Positions 54,068-63,366 of a stretch of 64,000 nt of DNA are shown here, piece after piece. This DNA comes from Spinactinospora alkalitolerans (GTDB lineage: Bacteria; Actinomycetota; Actinomycetes; Streptosporangiales; Streptosporangiaceae): the NCBI RefSeq assembly GCF_013408795.1, contig NZ_JACCCC010000001.1:4340001-4404000 (forward strand). Reading direction: 5' to 3'. A model generated the notes under the pieces. The model was not told where the DNA came from and searched no databases. It saw only the letters and a program-made list of their open reading frames with translations. The position numbers and the translations under genes are program-made. Position 1 is the first letter of the stretch, and each line of letters begins with the position of its first letter.

Positions 54068-57000
54068 TGCGCCTGCACAAACTGACCGTCCAGGCGTTCG
54101 GCCCGTTCGGCGGCGTCGAGACCGTCGACTTCGGCGCGCTCGGCGACGGCGGGCTGTTCCTGATCCACGGGCCCACCGGCGCAGGCAAGACCTCGGTGCT
54201 CGACGCCGTGTGCTTCGCGCTCTACGGCCAGGTGCCCGGCGCGCGCGAGGCCGCCAAGTCACCGCGCAGCAACCACGCCCGGCCCGGCCTGGAGCCGGAG
54301 GTCACGCTGGACGTGACCGTGCGCGGCCGCACGCTGCACATCGTGCGCTCGCCCCAGTGGGAGCGGCCGAAGAAGAGGGGAACGGGGACCACGAAGCAGA
54401 ACCCCAAGGTCTCCGTCACCGAGATCGTCGAGGGCCGGCACGTCCCCGTCACCACCCGGCTGGACGAGGCGGGCCAGTTCATCAACGAGTTGACGGGCCT
54501 GTCCCGGGAGCAGTTCTGCCAGATCGTGCTGCTCCCCCAGGGCGACTTCGCGCGGTTCCTGCGGGCCAAGGCCTCCGAGCGGCGCGAGGCGCTGGAGTAC
54601 ATCTTCGCCACCGGCGTCTTCGCCCAGATCGAGAAGTGGCTCGAAGAGCACGCGCGCTCCCTCGGCCGCGAGGCCGAGGCCGCCGAGACGGAGGTGTCCC
54701 GGGTCGCCGACCGGATCGCCGAGGTCGGCGGGGCCCCGTGGCCCGAGGACGACGGGTTCGAGGCCCTGATGCCGTGGGCCGTGGAGCTGGCGCACGTCAC
54801 CGCGGCCACCGCGCGCGACGCCGCCGAGGCGGCCGGAGCCCTGTCCCTGGAGCAGGCCGGGGCGCGCGCCGCACTGGACGAGGCGCGCGACGTCGCCAGG
54901 CGCCAGGACCGCCTCGCCGCGGCCCGCGGAAAGGCGGCGGAGCTGCGGGAGCGGCAGCCGTGGCGCGCGGCGCTGGAGGCCGAGACCGAGGCCGCCGAGC
55001 GGGCGGTCCCGGTGGTGCAGCTCCTCGGCGCGGTCGAACAGCGCCGCACCCAACTGGAGAAGGCGCACCTGGCCGCCGCCGACTCGCTCTCCCTGGCCGG
55101 TCCGCTCGCCGGCCTCTCCGGCCCCGACGCGTTCCCTCCGGACCCGGCCACCGCGGGTTCGGCGTTCACCGGCTCCGGCCCGGCCGATGACGAGACCGCC
55201 GTGCGCGCCCGGCTGGAAACGGCCGAGCGCGCCGGGCGCGATGAGATCGCGCACCTGAAGCGGCTGCACGGCGAGGCCGCCCGGCGCGACGAGGTGCTGC
55301 GCGACATCACCGAACTGACCGGGCTGATCGAGCGCCGCACGGCTGAGCGCGATCGGGCCCGCGAGCGGATGGCGGCGCTGCCCGACCGGCGCGCCGAACT
55401 CGCCGCCGACCTGGAGCGGGCGCGGCTGCGCACCGGCTCCCGCGATGCCGCGGCCGAGGCGCTGGCCTCGGCGCGCACCCGGCTGGAGGCCGCGACCGAG
55501 CACGAGCGGCTGCGCGGCGAGTCGGCGGCGGCCGAGCGGGAGCGGACGGAGGCGGTCGACGCTGCGCAGACGGCCAAGGAGCGCGCGCTGTCCGTCCGCG
55601 AGCTCCGGATCGCCGGCATGGCCGCGGAGATCGCCGCGGGGCTCGCCGAGGGCGAGGCCTGCCCGGTGTGCGGATCGGTGCAGCACCCGGCCCCCGCCGC
55701 GGGCGAGGAGGGCCGCCCGACCGGCGCCGACGAGCAGGCCGCGCAGCGGGCCGCCGACGAGGCCCAGGCCCGGCGCGAGGACGCCGAGCGGGCGGTCGCG
55801 GCGCTGACCGAGCAGCTGGCCGCCGCGGGGGCCAGGGCCGACGGCCTGGACCGCGCCGCGGCGCACGAGCTGGTGCGGTCCGGCGAGCGGGAGCTGGCGG
55901 CCGTGGAGGCCGCGGCGGCCGAGGTCGAGCGGCTGGCCGCGCAGGTGAGCGAGGCCGAGACCGCGCTGGAGGAGGCCCGCGGCACCGAGGCCCGGATCGA
56001 GCGCGAACTCGCCGAGACGGTCGCGCGGCGGGCCGAGCGTGCCGAGGAGGAGCGGCGGCTGAGCGCCCTGCTGGACGACGCCCGCGGCGACGACCCCGAT
56101 CTCGCCTCCCGCGTCACGCGGCTGAGCGGCGAGGCCGACCTGCTGCGCTCGGCGGCCGACGCGCTGAGCGCCTGCGGCACGGCGGTGGAGGAGCTGCGGG
56201 CGGCCGAGCAGGAGCTGGAGCGCGGGCTGGCCGAGTCGGGCTTCGCCGAAGCCCACGCGGCGCGCTCCGCCGCGCGCAGCGACGCCGAACGCCGCGGCCT
56301 GCGCGAGCGCGCACGGCACTACGACGACGAGAAGGCCCGCGTGGACGCGGAGCTCGACGATCCCGACATCGTCGCGGCGAGTCGGCTGCCCGCTCCCGAT
56401 CTGGAGGGCGCCGCCGACGCGGCCGCCGCGGCCGAGGCGGCCGAGCAGCGGGCCGTGTCCTGGCGCGACCGGCTCGCCGACCGGGCGCGGCGACTGGCGT
56501 CCCTGCGCGGGGAACTCCAGGACCGGCTGGAGACGTCCCGGCCGGCGCGGGAGCGCCACGCCGTGGCATCCGGGCTGGCGCGGCTGGCGGCCGGAACCTC
56601 GGGCGACAACCGCGAAAGCGTGCAGTTGTCGGCCTACGTGCTGGCGGCGAGGCTGGAGCAGGTGGTGAACGCGGCCAACGACCGGCTGACCACCATGTCC
56701 GGTGGCCGATACCTGCTGCGGCACACCGTCGACAAGACCGCGGGCGACCGCTCGCGGTCCGGCGGCGGCCTGGGGCTGCGGGTCATCGACGCCTGGACCG
56801 GGCAGGAGCGCGACCCCGCGACGCTGTCGGGCGGCGAGACCTTCGTCAGCTCGCTGGCGCTCGCGCTGGGATTGGGCGACGTGGCGAGCGCGGAGGCCGG
56901 CGGCGCCGACATCGGTACCCTCTTCGTCGACGAGGGTTTCGGCACCCTGGACGAGGACACCCTCGAAGAGGTGCTGGAGGTCCTGGACGGCCTGCGCGAC

Positions 57001-57114
57001 GGCGGCCGTGCCGTGGGCGTGGTCAGCCACGTGGCCGACCTGCGCTCCCGCATCACCACCCGCCTCAAGGTGGTGAAGTCCACCACCGGATCGCGCGTGG
57101 AGCAGTTCTATTGA
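54067..57114 (+). CDS. sbcC: Exonuclease SbcC (Rad50-type ATPase subunit)
   Basis: This is an SMC-like ATPase of 1015 residues. Walker A is IHGPTGAGKTSVLDAVCFAL near residue 35. Two long Arg/Glu/Ala-rich coiled coils flank the zinc hook EACPVCGSVQHPAP near residue 530. The ABC signature is ATLSGGETFVSSLALALGLG near 920, and Walker B is TLFVDEGFGTLDEDTLEEV. The stop codon TGA forms the first three bases of a 16-bp inverted repeat arm that belongs to the element downstream. Confidence 0.95.
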   Translation: MRLHKLTVQAFGPFGGVETVDFGALGDGGLFLIHGPTGAGKTSVLDAVCFALYGQVPGAREAAKSPRSNHARPGLEPEVTLDVTVRGRTLHIVRSPQWERPKKRGTGTTKQNPKVSVTEIVEGRHVPVTTRLDEAGQFINELTGLSREQFCQIVLLPQGDFARFLRAKASERREALEYIFATGVFAQIEKWLEEHARSLGREAEAAETEVSRVADRIAEVGGAPWPEDDGFEALMPWAVELAHVTAATARDAAEAAGALSLEQAGARAALDEARDVARRQDRLAAARGKAAELRERQPWRAALEAETEAAERAVPVVQLLGAVEQRRTQLEKAHLAAADSLSLAGPLAGLSGPDAFPPDPATAGSAFTGSGPADDETAVRARLETAERAGRDEIAHLKRLHGEAARRDEVLRDITELTGLIERRTAERDRARERMAALPDRRAELAADLERARLRTGSRDAAAEALASARTRLEAATEHERLRGESAAAERERTEAVDAAQTAKERALSVRELRIAGMAAEIAAGLAEGEACPVCGSVQHPAPAAGEEGRPTGADEQAAQRAADEAQARREDAERAVAALTEQLAAAGARADGLDRAAAHELVRSGERELAAVEAAAAEVERLAAQVSEAETALEEARGTEARIERELAETVARRAERAEEERRLSALLDDARGDDPDLASRVTRLSGEADLLRSAADALSACGTAVEELRAAEQELERGLAESGFAEAHAARSAARSDAERRGLRERARHYDDEKARVDAELDDPDIVAASRLPAPDLEGAADAAAAAEAAEQRAVSWRDRLADRARRLASLRGELQDRLETSRPARERHAVASGLARLAAGTSGDNRESVQLSAYVLAARLEQVVNAANDRLTTMSGGRYLLRHTVDKTAGDRSRSGGGLGLRVIDAWTGQERDPATLSGGETFVSSLALALGLGDVASAEAGGADIGTLFVDEGFGTLDEDTLEEVLEVLDGLRDGGRAVGVVSHVADLRSRITTRLKVVKSTTGSRVEQFY

Positions 57115-57394
57115 GGTTTGCAGAAGTCGAGTGGGCCTTTAGGTGCAGGGACGGTTCTGCGGGAGGTCGCCGGGAGAGTGCGGCCCTCTTGGCGCGTCCT
57201 TCACCGGTGAGCCCGGCGTGGGGCCGCGCCTCCCGGCCGAAGCGGTGGCGCGGGTTCGCGCACACCTTTGCCGTCTGCTTCGGCGGCGGGGCGCGGCCCA
57301 CCGGCGGCGATAAAGCATCCCGCCCGAGGAAAGGGGCCGCGCTCCCGCCGCAGCCTCCCCGCCATCCCACCCCGCACAACTTCTGCAAACCTCA
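57112..57394. mobile_element. 283-bp MITE-like element with perfect 16-bp inverted termini
   Basis: TGAGGTTTGCAGAAGT (57112-57127) and ACTTCTGCAAACCTCA (57379-57394) are exact reverse complements enclosing a GC-rich, non-coding 251-bp interior. The left terminus supplies the sbcC stop codon. I see no target-site duplication (CTAT on the left, GTAG on the right) and no transposase. It could alternatively be an intergenic repeat or a structured transcript end. Confidence 0.5.
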
Positions 57395-57499
57395 GTAGGG
57401 GACTCCGTGTCCGAGGCTCCGCTGCTCGGATCGCGCGGGAGGGCTGGGACCATGGGTGTGCTGTCCGCACATTCGCAGATCGTCTGAAGTGGTGCCGCC

Positions 57500-58147
57500 G
57501 TGAGCCCTGTTCCTCCTGCCTCTTCGGTGCTTCACCCGATGCCCGAACAGCCGCGCGTGGTGCTCCTGAAACCGCTGGTGACATCCCCGCTGATCGAGGT
57601 CGGCGAGTACTCCTACTACGACGATCCGGACGAGCCGACCTCTTTTGAGACTCGCAACGTGCTCTACCACTACGGTCCGGAGAGACTGGTCATCGGGAGG
57701 TTCTGTGCGCTGGGCACCGGGGTGCGGTTCATCATGAACGGCGCCAACCACCGCATGGACGGACCCTCAACGTTTCCCTTCCCCGTCATGGGCGGTGCCT
57801 GGGCCGAGCACTTCGACCTCATCACCGGCCTGCCCGGCCGCGGGGACACCGTGGTCGGCAACGACGTCTGGGTCGGCTACCGCGCCATGGTCATGCCCGG
57901 AGTCCGGATCGGTCACGGCGCGATCATCGCCTCGGGCGCCGTCGTCGTCGACGACGTCCCCGACTACGGCGTCGTCGGCGGCAACCCGGCCAAACTCATC
58001 CGCACCCGCTACAGCGAGCCGGACATCACCCGCCTTCTCGCCCTGGCCTGGTGGGACTGGCCGGTCGAGCACCTCACCCGGCACCTGCGGACCGTCATGT
58101 CCGGCAGCATCGCCGACCTCGAAGCCGCAGCCCCGCCCGCTCGGTGA
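57500..58147 (+). CDS. Xenobiotic acetyltransferase of the Vat/CatB (left-handed beta-helix) family
   Basis: This is a hexapeptide-repeat acetyltransferase of 215 residues. Characteristic segments are VGEYSYYDDPDEPTSFE, LYHYGPERLVIGRFCALG, the catalytic His in FIMNGANHRMDGPSTFPF, and GDTVVGNDVWVGYRAMVMPG with the LbH repeats after it, then GGNPAKLIRTRY and WWDWPVEH. These match streptogramin A (Vat) and related acetyltransferases. The start may be GTG 57500 or ATG 57539. Resistance activity is likely for the family but unproven here. Confidence 0.88.
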   Translation: MSPVPPASSVLHPMPEQPRVVLLKPLVTSPLIEVGEYSYYDDPDEPTSFETRNVLYHYGPERLVIGRFCALGTGVRFIMNGANHRMDGPSTFPFPVMGGAWAEHFDLITGLPGRGDTVVGNDVWVGYRAMVMPGVRIGHGAIIASGAVVVDDVPDYGVVGGNPAKLIRTRYSEPDITRLLALAWWDWPVEHLTRHLRTVMSGSIADLEAAAPPAR

Positions 58148-58245
58148 CATCCCGATTCGCCCGTCACCCGATGAGTAAGCCTGCCCTGCCGCCCCGGTGA
58201 CGGCCCCGCGGGTTGCTCCAGAGGGATCCGGGGGACAATCGCACC

Positions 58246-58647
58246 ATGACAGAGCGCAAGCCGCCCGGTGTCAGCTTCGAGACGTGGGTGGACAGGCAGA
58301 TCCGCGAGGCGACGGAGCGCGGCGAGTTCGACAACCTGCCGGGCGCCGGCAAGCCCATCCCCGAACTGGACGAGCCCTACGACGAGTCGTGGTGGGTCAA
58401 GCGGAAGCTGCGCCGCGAGAACGTGTCCCTCCTGCCGCCGACGCTCGCCCTGCGCAAGGAGGCCGAGGACGCGCTCGCCGCGGCGTCGCGGGCCGGATCA
58501 GAGGCCGAGGTGCGGCGGATCGTGGCCGACGTCAACGACAGGATCACGGAGATGCTCAAGAGGCCGACCTCGGGCCCTCCGCTCAACCTGATGCCCTTCG
58601 ACGTCGAACGCGTCGTCAGCGAGTGGCGCGAGCGGCACTCCGGCTAG
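58246..58647 (+). CDS. DUF1992 family protein
   Basis: This encodes 133 residues. The N-terminus has the family pattern ETWVDRQIREATERGEFDNL followed by PGAGKPIPELDEPYDESWWV, which is found in small bacterial proteins and in the DnaJ-C28 family. The remainder is charged and helical (RKLRRENVSLLPPTLALRKE). Function unknown; the ATG is at 58246. Confidence 0.85.
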   Translation: MTERKPPGVSFETWVDRQIREATERGEFDNLPGAGKPIPELDEPYDESWWVKRKLRRENVSLLPPTLALRKEAEDALAAASRAGSEAEVRRIVADVNDRITEMLKRPTSGPPLNLMPFDVERVVSEWRERHSG

Positions 58648-58702
58648 GACGGTCCGGTCCCCGATTCCACCCCCGTTCCAGTAGGGCTTTTAGCCGCCTC
58701 TT

Positions 58703-59440
58703 ATGCGAGTGGTGAACATAGGAGGCGTGGGCATCCCTCTCGTCGCCTCGGAGCGACACGACCACGGCGGCCGGCCACTGGAGATCCTCCACTACCCGGA
58801 CCGCTCGTTGATCCTGCTCGGCGGGATTCCCGGAGCCGGGAAGAGCACCCTGCTGAACCGGCTCTACGGGCTGACGGGTTCGGAGACCGACACCGTGCGC
58901 ACCGGCGGGGGCGTGCGCGTCGTGGACTCCCAGCAGTCGCGCAACCGGCTCACCCCGTGGCTGCGCCGACTGCCCTACCCCGCGTGGCGCTGGGTCGTGC
59001 ACGTCCTGCACTATCTGCGGGTCGCCACGGCGCTGCGCAGCGGCGACCCCGTCATCGTGCACGAGACCGGAACCCGGCGGATCGTGCGCGTCCTGCTGGG
59101 GACGTACTGCCGGCTGGTGGGCGTGCCGGTCCACCTGGTGCTGATCGACGCGGACCCCTGGGAGGCCCGGCGCGGCCAGATCGCCAGGGGCCGGATGGTC
59201 ACCTCCCGGAGCTTCCGCACGCACGAGCGCCGTTGGCGCAGACTGATCGGCGCCTGCACGCGCGGTCCCGGGCGCGCCATGCCCGGCGCGCGCTCCCTGG
59301 TCGTGCTGGACCGCCGCAGGGCCGGACGCCTGGGCGGCATCCGTTTCGGCGGCTCCGGCGCGCCGGTGCCGCAGGGCCCGGCTCTGCGCGTGCTGACCTG
59401 CCCCGGCCTCTACGGCGCGGCGCTGCTCGCTCCCCTGTAG
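58703..59440 (+). CDS. Small P-loop ATPase/kinase-like protein
   Basis: The 245-residue protein has a clear Walker A motif, LILLGGIPGAGKSTLLNRLY, near residue 38. A kinase-like layout follows: VHETGTRRIVRVLLGTYCRL and VHLVLIDADPWEARRGQIAR, with an Arg-rich lid region. It resembles zeta-toxin/AAA_33-type P-loop kinases. The substrate is not known. The ATG at 58703 lies shortly after an AT-richer spacer. Confidence 0.75.
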   Translation: MRVVNIGGVGIPLVASERHDHGGRPLEILHYPDRSLILLGGIPGAGKSTLLNRLYGLTGSETDTVRTGGGVRVVDSQQSRNRLTPWLRRLPYPAWRWVVHVLHYLRVATALRSGDPVIVHETGTRRIVRVLLGTYCRLVGVPVHLVLIDADPWEARRGQIARGRMVTSRSFRTHERRWRRLIGACTRGPGRAMPGARSLVVLDRRRAGRLGGIRFGGSGAPVPQGPALRVLTCPGLYGAALLAPL

Positions 59441-59531
59441 CGGGCCCCGCGGCGGGGACCGTGACCGAACCCATGGCCGCCCGCACCGGCCCATGGCGGG
59501 GACACCCGCCGGCCGGTGGGACAATGACCAG

Positions 59532-59942
59532 GTGAATTTGCTGGTCAACGTCGCAGTGTTCGGAATCGCCGGTGCCGTCATGATGGGGGCGCTCATCGGC
59601 CTGTTGTTGGTGTTCTCGGAGCGTACGATCGGTGTCGGCGTCCAGATCCTGTTCGGTGCGATGTCGGCCGTGATCCTCGTGGCGCTGCCCGCGATGGCCG
59701 CAGCGGGCACGTTCGACGCCGGTGCGGGCTTCGGTCAGGCGTTCCTGGCCGCCTTCTGCGTCGTCACCGTCGTCTACGCCGCCAACATCGCCCTGCTGCC
59801 GCTGGTCGCCCAACGCGCCGCCGCCCGCAGGGGCGCCGGGCCGACCCGGCTGCGGCTGTCGCCGACCACGCTGGCCGGCGGCCTGGTGGTGTGCGCCGTG
59901 CTCGGTCTGATCGGCGCGGCCCTGGGCACCGTCCTCAGCTGA
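59532..59942 (+). CDS. Small four-helix membrane protein
   Basis: The 136-residue hydrophobic protein starts MNLLVNVAVFGIAGAVMMGA and shows about four membrane segments. The GTG at 59532 is preferred because the longer upstream frame adds only hydrophilic residues. Its 3' end overlaps the end of the minus-strand LLM gene by eight bases. Not recognised further. Confidence 0.72.
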   Translation: MNLLVNVAVFGIAGAVMMGALIGLLLVFSERTIGVGVQILFGAMSAVILVALPAMAAAGTFDAGAGFGQAFLAAFCVVTVVYAANIALLPLVAQRAAARRGAGPTRLRLSPTTLAGGLVVCAVLGLIGAALGTVLS

Positions 59943-60849
59943 TTCCCCGGGCGGCCTCCAGCTCCCGCACTCGGGGGATCACCCGGGCCAGCGCGTCCCG
60001 GAACGGGCCGTGGGTGGCCACGTAGCCGAAGCCGAAGCGGTCGCGGTCGGCGACCAGCTCGGCGGCGATCTCGTCGACCGTGCCCACGAGGATGTACGGA
60101 CTGTCCAGGACGTCGCGGGCCGTCTCCAGGCCCACGCCGGCGTACTTCTCGGCCGTCTCGGCGGCGGTCCGCTCCGCGTCGTCGGTGATCAGCACCGCGT
60201 GGACCAGCACGCTGAACTCCAGGCTCCCGGCGCGCGCCCCCGCCCGCCGCCTGACGAGCTCCACCCGTCGCAGCGTCTCCTCGGCACCGGCAACCACGAG
60301 CGCCCCGGGTCCGGCCGCACGCCGTTGGCGCAGGCCGCTGAAGCCGACGATGTCGGCGCGCTCCGCCGCGAGCGCGAGGATCCGTTCGCCGTGCCCGCCG
60401 ACGAGCAGGGGCGGACGCCGGTCCGCGCCGGGCAGCGGGCGCGGGCCGTCCCCGGTGAAGAGGCGGTCGAGTTCGGTGATGCCGCGCTCCAGCCGGTCGA
60501 CCCGTTCGGGGTGGCCGCGCCACGGGATCCCGGCGCTCTCGAACTCCGATCTCATGTAGCCGCAGCCCAGGCCGAGTTCCAGCCGTCCGCCGGAGAGGCG
60601 GTCCACGGTGGCCGCCTCGCGCGCCGGCATCGCGGGGTTCCAGAACTCGTTGTTGGCGACGTAGGTGCCCAGCCGCGTCCGCGTGGTCACGGCGGCGGCC
60701 GCCGCCAGCATCGCGAACGGTGCGGGCGCGCCGAGGTGGTCGGGGGCGAGGATGACGTCGAAGCCCATCTCCTCGGAGGTGCGGCAGAACCCGGTCCACC
60801 CGTCGCCCGTGGCGTCGCTGTAGTTGATCCCGAACCGGAATTTCGTCAT
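59935..60849 (-). CDS. LLM-class F420-dependent oxidoreductase (TIGR03621-like)
   Basis: This is a luciferase-like oxidoreductase of 304 residues. MTKFRFGINYSDATGDGWTG begins the first strand; FDVILAPDHLGAPAPFAML, TRLGTYVANNEFWNPAM and LSGGRLELGLGCGYMRSEFE are typical of F420-using members. I use the ATG at 60849; GTG at 60855 is an alternative. It is the third LLM enzyme of the window. Substrate unknown. Confidence 0.87.
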   Translation of the reverse strand: MTKFRFGINYSDATGDGWTGFCRTSEEMGFDVILAPDHLGAPAPFAMLAAAAAVTTRTRLGTYVANNEFWNPAMPAREAATVDRLSGGRLELGLGCGYMRSEFESAGIPWRGHPERVDRLERGITELDRLFTGDGPRPLPGADRRPPLLVGGHGERILALAAERADIVGFSGLRQRRAAGPGALVVAGAEETLRRVELVRRRAGARAGSLEFSVLVHAVLITDDAERTAAETAEKYAGVGLETARDVLDSPYILVGTVDEIAAELVADRDRFGFGYVATHGPFRDALARVIPRVRELEAARGIS

Positions 60850-60946
60850 GGGCACGAGCCAACCCGATACGCCGCCGCGGGGCCAAGCGGTTATGCCACC
60901 GGCAGAGGGGGCGGCCCCGTGCGCCCCGCGGCGGTCCCGAGCCCGG

Positions 60947-62983
60947 CTAGCTCTGCTCCTTCGCCCTTCGCTCCAGGGACTGCAGGTAGGCGTTGTAGGC
61001 GTCCATGTCGGCGTCGTCGGAGCCGTCCCGGCGGCTGTGCCGCTCGCGGCGGCGCTCGGTGCGCTCCTCGTCGCGCGACCACTGCACGATCAGCGCGATC
61101 AGCACCATCAGGGTGGGGACCTCCCCGATCGCCCAGGCCACGCCGCCCCCGGCGTACTGGTCCTCGGCGACGCTGTCGAGCCAGGGCACCTCGAACTGGC
61201 CGTAGTACTCCATGCCCAGCGGGGCCGACTGCATCATGATCGAGATGCCGAAGAAGGCGTGCAGGCCCATGGTCAGCAGCAGCAGCACGATGCGCAGCAG
61301 GTGGTGGACCTTGCGCGGCGCCGGGTCCACGCCGACCATGATCCAGTAGAACAGGAAGCCCGTGACCAGGAAGTGCACGTTCATGATCAGGTGACCCAGA
61401 TGGTCGGTCATGAGCGTGCCGAACAGCGGGGTGAAGTACAGCGCGTAGGTGCTGACCACGAACAGCGGCGTGGCGAATCCCGGATGCGTGACGACGTGGG
61501 AGAAGCGGCTGTTCAGGAACACGGTGAGCCACTCGCGCGGGCCCCGGTCGCCGCGCCGGACCGCGGGCTTGAGCGCGCGCAGCGCCAGCGTCACCGGGGC
61601 GCCCAGCACCAGCAGGATCGGCGTCATCATGGACAGCACCATGTGCTGCACCATGTGCGTGCTGAACAGCACCATCGAGTAGGTCCCGACCCCGCTGAGC
61701 AGCATCGCCACGATGCTGAGCAGCCCGGCGAACCAGGCCGCGGTGCGGCCCCAGGGCCAGGGGTCGCCGCGTCGGGCCAGCCGTACGATCCCGCCGATGT
61801 AGAGGCCGCCCAGCACGGCCACGAGCAGGATGAAGAACAGGTCGGGCCGCCACAGCGTGAGCAGCGTCGTGGCGCTCATCGGCGGGGGCATGGGGAAGCC
61901 GAGCAGTTCGGTGACGGGATCGAAGGTGCCGTCCAGCGGCGGCGGGGGCGCGGTGCGGCTGAGCGCGGAGGCCAGCCCCATGACCGCGGCCATGATGACG
62001 ACCTCGACGGCGATGAGGCGCGCGAACAGGACCCGGGTGCCGCCTTCGGTCATCCGGGCGACGGTGCGGCGGCGGTGCAGCCAGCCGAGGCAGCCCAAGG
62101 CGATGAACAGCACGGATTTGGCGACCATGATCAGGCCGTAGGAGCTGGTGAACAGCTCGCTGACCGAGTACAGCCGGGCCGCGGCGCTGGCGACGCCGCT
62201 GACGGCGACGCCGATGTAGGCCCACAGCGCGACCCGGCTGAACCGCTGGGCGGCCACGGGCACGTGCTCGCCCCCGGCCCGCAGGGCGTGGTGGGTCAGG
62301 GCGGCCAGTCCGCCGACCCACACCGAGACGGCCAGGACGTGCAGCGCGAGTCCGGTGACCGCGAGCTCGTGGTTGGGGGAGGACGCGGAGTGGCCGGTGA
62401 GCGCCGGGGGCACCAGGCCGACGAGGGTGAGGCCGAGCAGCCCGAACGCCCCGGCCGCCGAGCCGGTGGTGCGGCCGAGCAGTGCGACGGCCGTGGCCAG
62501 CAGGATGACCAGCATCAGCGCGACGCCTTGGGAGACCGAGCCGGCGTAGCTGGTGAGCTGGTCGCCGATGACCTCCATCGGCGGCAGCCCGAGGACGTCG
62601 GAGAGCTGGAAGACCAGTGTCGCCCCGGCCGCCACGGCCCAGACCAGCGCGATCCAGGAGGCGGCGCGCACGTAGGACTGGGCCTGGTCGCTCAGCACGC
62701 CCCGGTCGGAGGGCAGCAGGACGACCGCGAGGAGCAGCACGCCGAGGGTGAGGGCGCCGGCGATGTCCATCGTGGTCTTGGCGACCGGAAGGCCCCAGCG
62801 CGTCAACGCTCCCGCGTCGGGCAGGCCGGGGATGATCTGGGCCGTCACGGCCCCACCGGCCACCAGCGCGATGATCAGCGCGATGAGGCAGGCGGCGACG
62901 GCCGCGGCGGCCACCTGGACGACGGATTCGATGCCGCCGCCCTGGCGCCGGGGGTCACTCTCGCGGGTACCGGGGGAAGCCAC
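60947..62983 (-). CDS. CopD-CtaG fusion: copper-resistance D domain with cytochrome c oxidase assembly domain
   Basis: This is an integral membrane protein of 678 residues with about 15 helices. The N-terminal half contains a CopD-like region (LALHVLAVSVWVGGLAALTH near 215). The C-terminal half is a caa3-type CtaG domain with His-rich segments FSTHMVQHMVLSMMTPILL, THPGFATPLFVVSTYALYF and HLGHLIMNVHFLVTGFLFYW. It probably delivers copper to cytochrome oxidase. The GTG start at 62983 overlaps the small upstream gene by 29 bases. Confidence 0.9.
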   Translation of the reverse strand: MASPGTRESDPRRQGGGIESVVQVAAAAVAACLIALIIALVAGGAVTAQIIPGLPDAGALTRWGLPVAKTTMDIAGALTLGVLLLAVVLLPSDRGVLSDQAQSYVRAASWIALVWAVAAGATLVFQLSDVLGLPPMEVIGDQLTSYAGSVSQGVALMLVILLATAVALLGRTTGSAAGAFGLLGLTLVGLVPPALTGHSASSPNHELAVTGLALHVLAVSVWVGGLAALTHHALRAGGEHVPVAAQRFSRVALWAYIGVAVSGVASAAARLYSVSELFTSSYGLIMVAKSVLFIALGCLGWLHRRRTVARMTEGGTRVLFARLIAVEVVIMAAVMGLASALSRTAPPPPLDGTFDPVTELLGFPMPPPMSATTLLTLWRPDLFFILLVAVLGGLYIGGIVRLARRGDPWPWGRTAAWFAGLLSIVAMLLSGVGTYSMVLFSTHMVQHMVLSMMTPILLVLGAPVTLALRALKPAVRRGDRGPREWLTVFLNSRFSHVVTHPGFATPLFVVSTYALYFTPLFGTLMTDHLGHLIMNVHFLVTGFLFYWIMVGVDPAPRKVHHLLRIVLLLLTMGLHAFFGISIMMQSAPLGMEYYGQFEVPWLDSVAEDQYAGGGVAWAIGEVPTLMVLIALIVQWSRDEERTERRRERHSRRDGSDDADMDAYNAYLQSLERRAKEQS

Positions 62984-63149
62984 GCGTGCCGCTCCGTAGG
63001 TGTCGGGGTCGCTGCTGTCGGAGGTGGCGCCGCATCACCGCCACGGCGGTACCCGCGCCGACGGCCAGCCCGAGACAGCCCCACAGCCAGGGGGCGAGTT
63101 CGGCGGCCGCCGCCCCGAAGAGCAGGCGCAGCACGTCCGGCGTGGACAT
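62955..63149 (-). CDS. Small membrane protein upstream of CopD-CtaG
   Basis: This encodes 64 residues (MSTPDVLRLLFGAAAAELAP) with one hydrophobic helix (APWLWGCLGLAVGAGTAVAV) followed by an Arg-rich tail. It overlaps the CopD-CtaG start by 29 bases, so coupling is likely. The ATG at 63149 has GAGGTG immediately before it, an unusually close ribosome-binding site; a TTG at 63164 is the alternative. Confidence 0.55.
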   Translation of the reverse strand: MSTPDVLRLLFGAAAAELAPWLWGCLGLAVGAGTAVAVMRRHLRQQRPRHLRSGTRGFPRYPRE

Positions 63150-63165
63150 CACCTCAAGGGTCAAG

Positions 63166-63198
63166 AGTAGACGAACTACTACAACGTGTCGGACACGT
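63166..63198. promoter_or_regulatory. Overlapping dyads upstream of the CopD-CtaG genes
   Basis: AGTAG (63166-63170) pairs with CTACT (63176-63180), and ACGTGTC (63184-63190), G, GACACGT (63192-63198) is a perfect 7-bp palindrome. TACTAC followed by two bases and CG is also seen in the operator-like dyad at 3331-3353. A metal- or BlaI-type repressor site is possible. Confidence 0.4.
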
Positions 63199-63366
63199 GC
63201 CCGGGCCGGTCCGCGTTGAAACGGGCGCGCGCCCGGCGGATATCCCGGAAAAGCCCGCGGGCCAAGGGCCCACCGGGGAAAATGGGGGTCCGCGGCGGGC
63301 CGGGGGACGTCGGCGAGCGCGGCCGCCGGGAGGCGGCGGCCCCGCTGCGGTCATGGAGGGAGCCAG

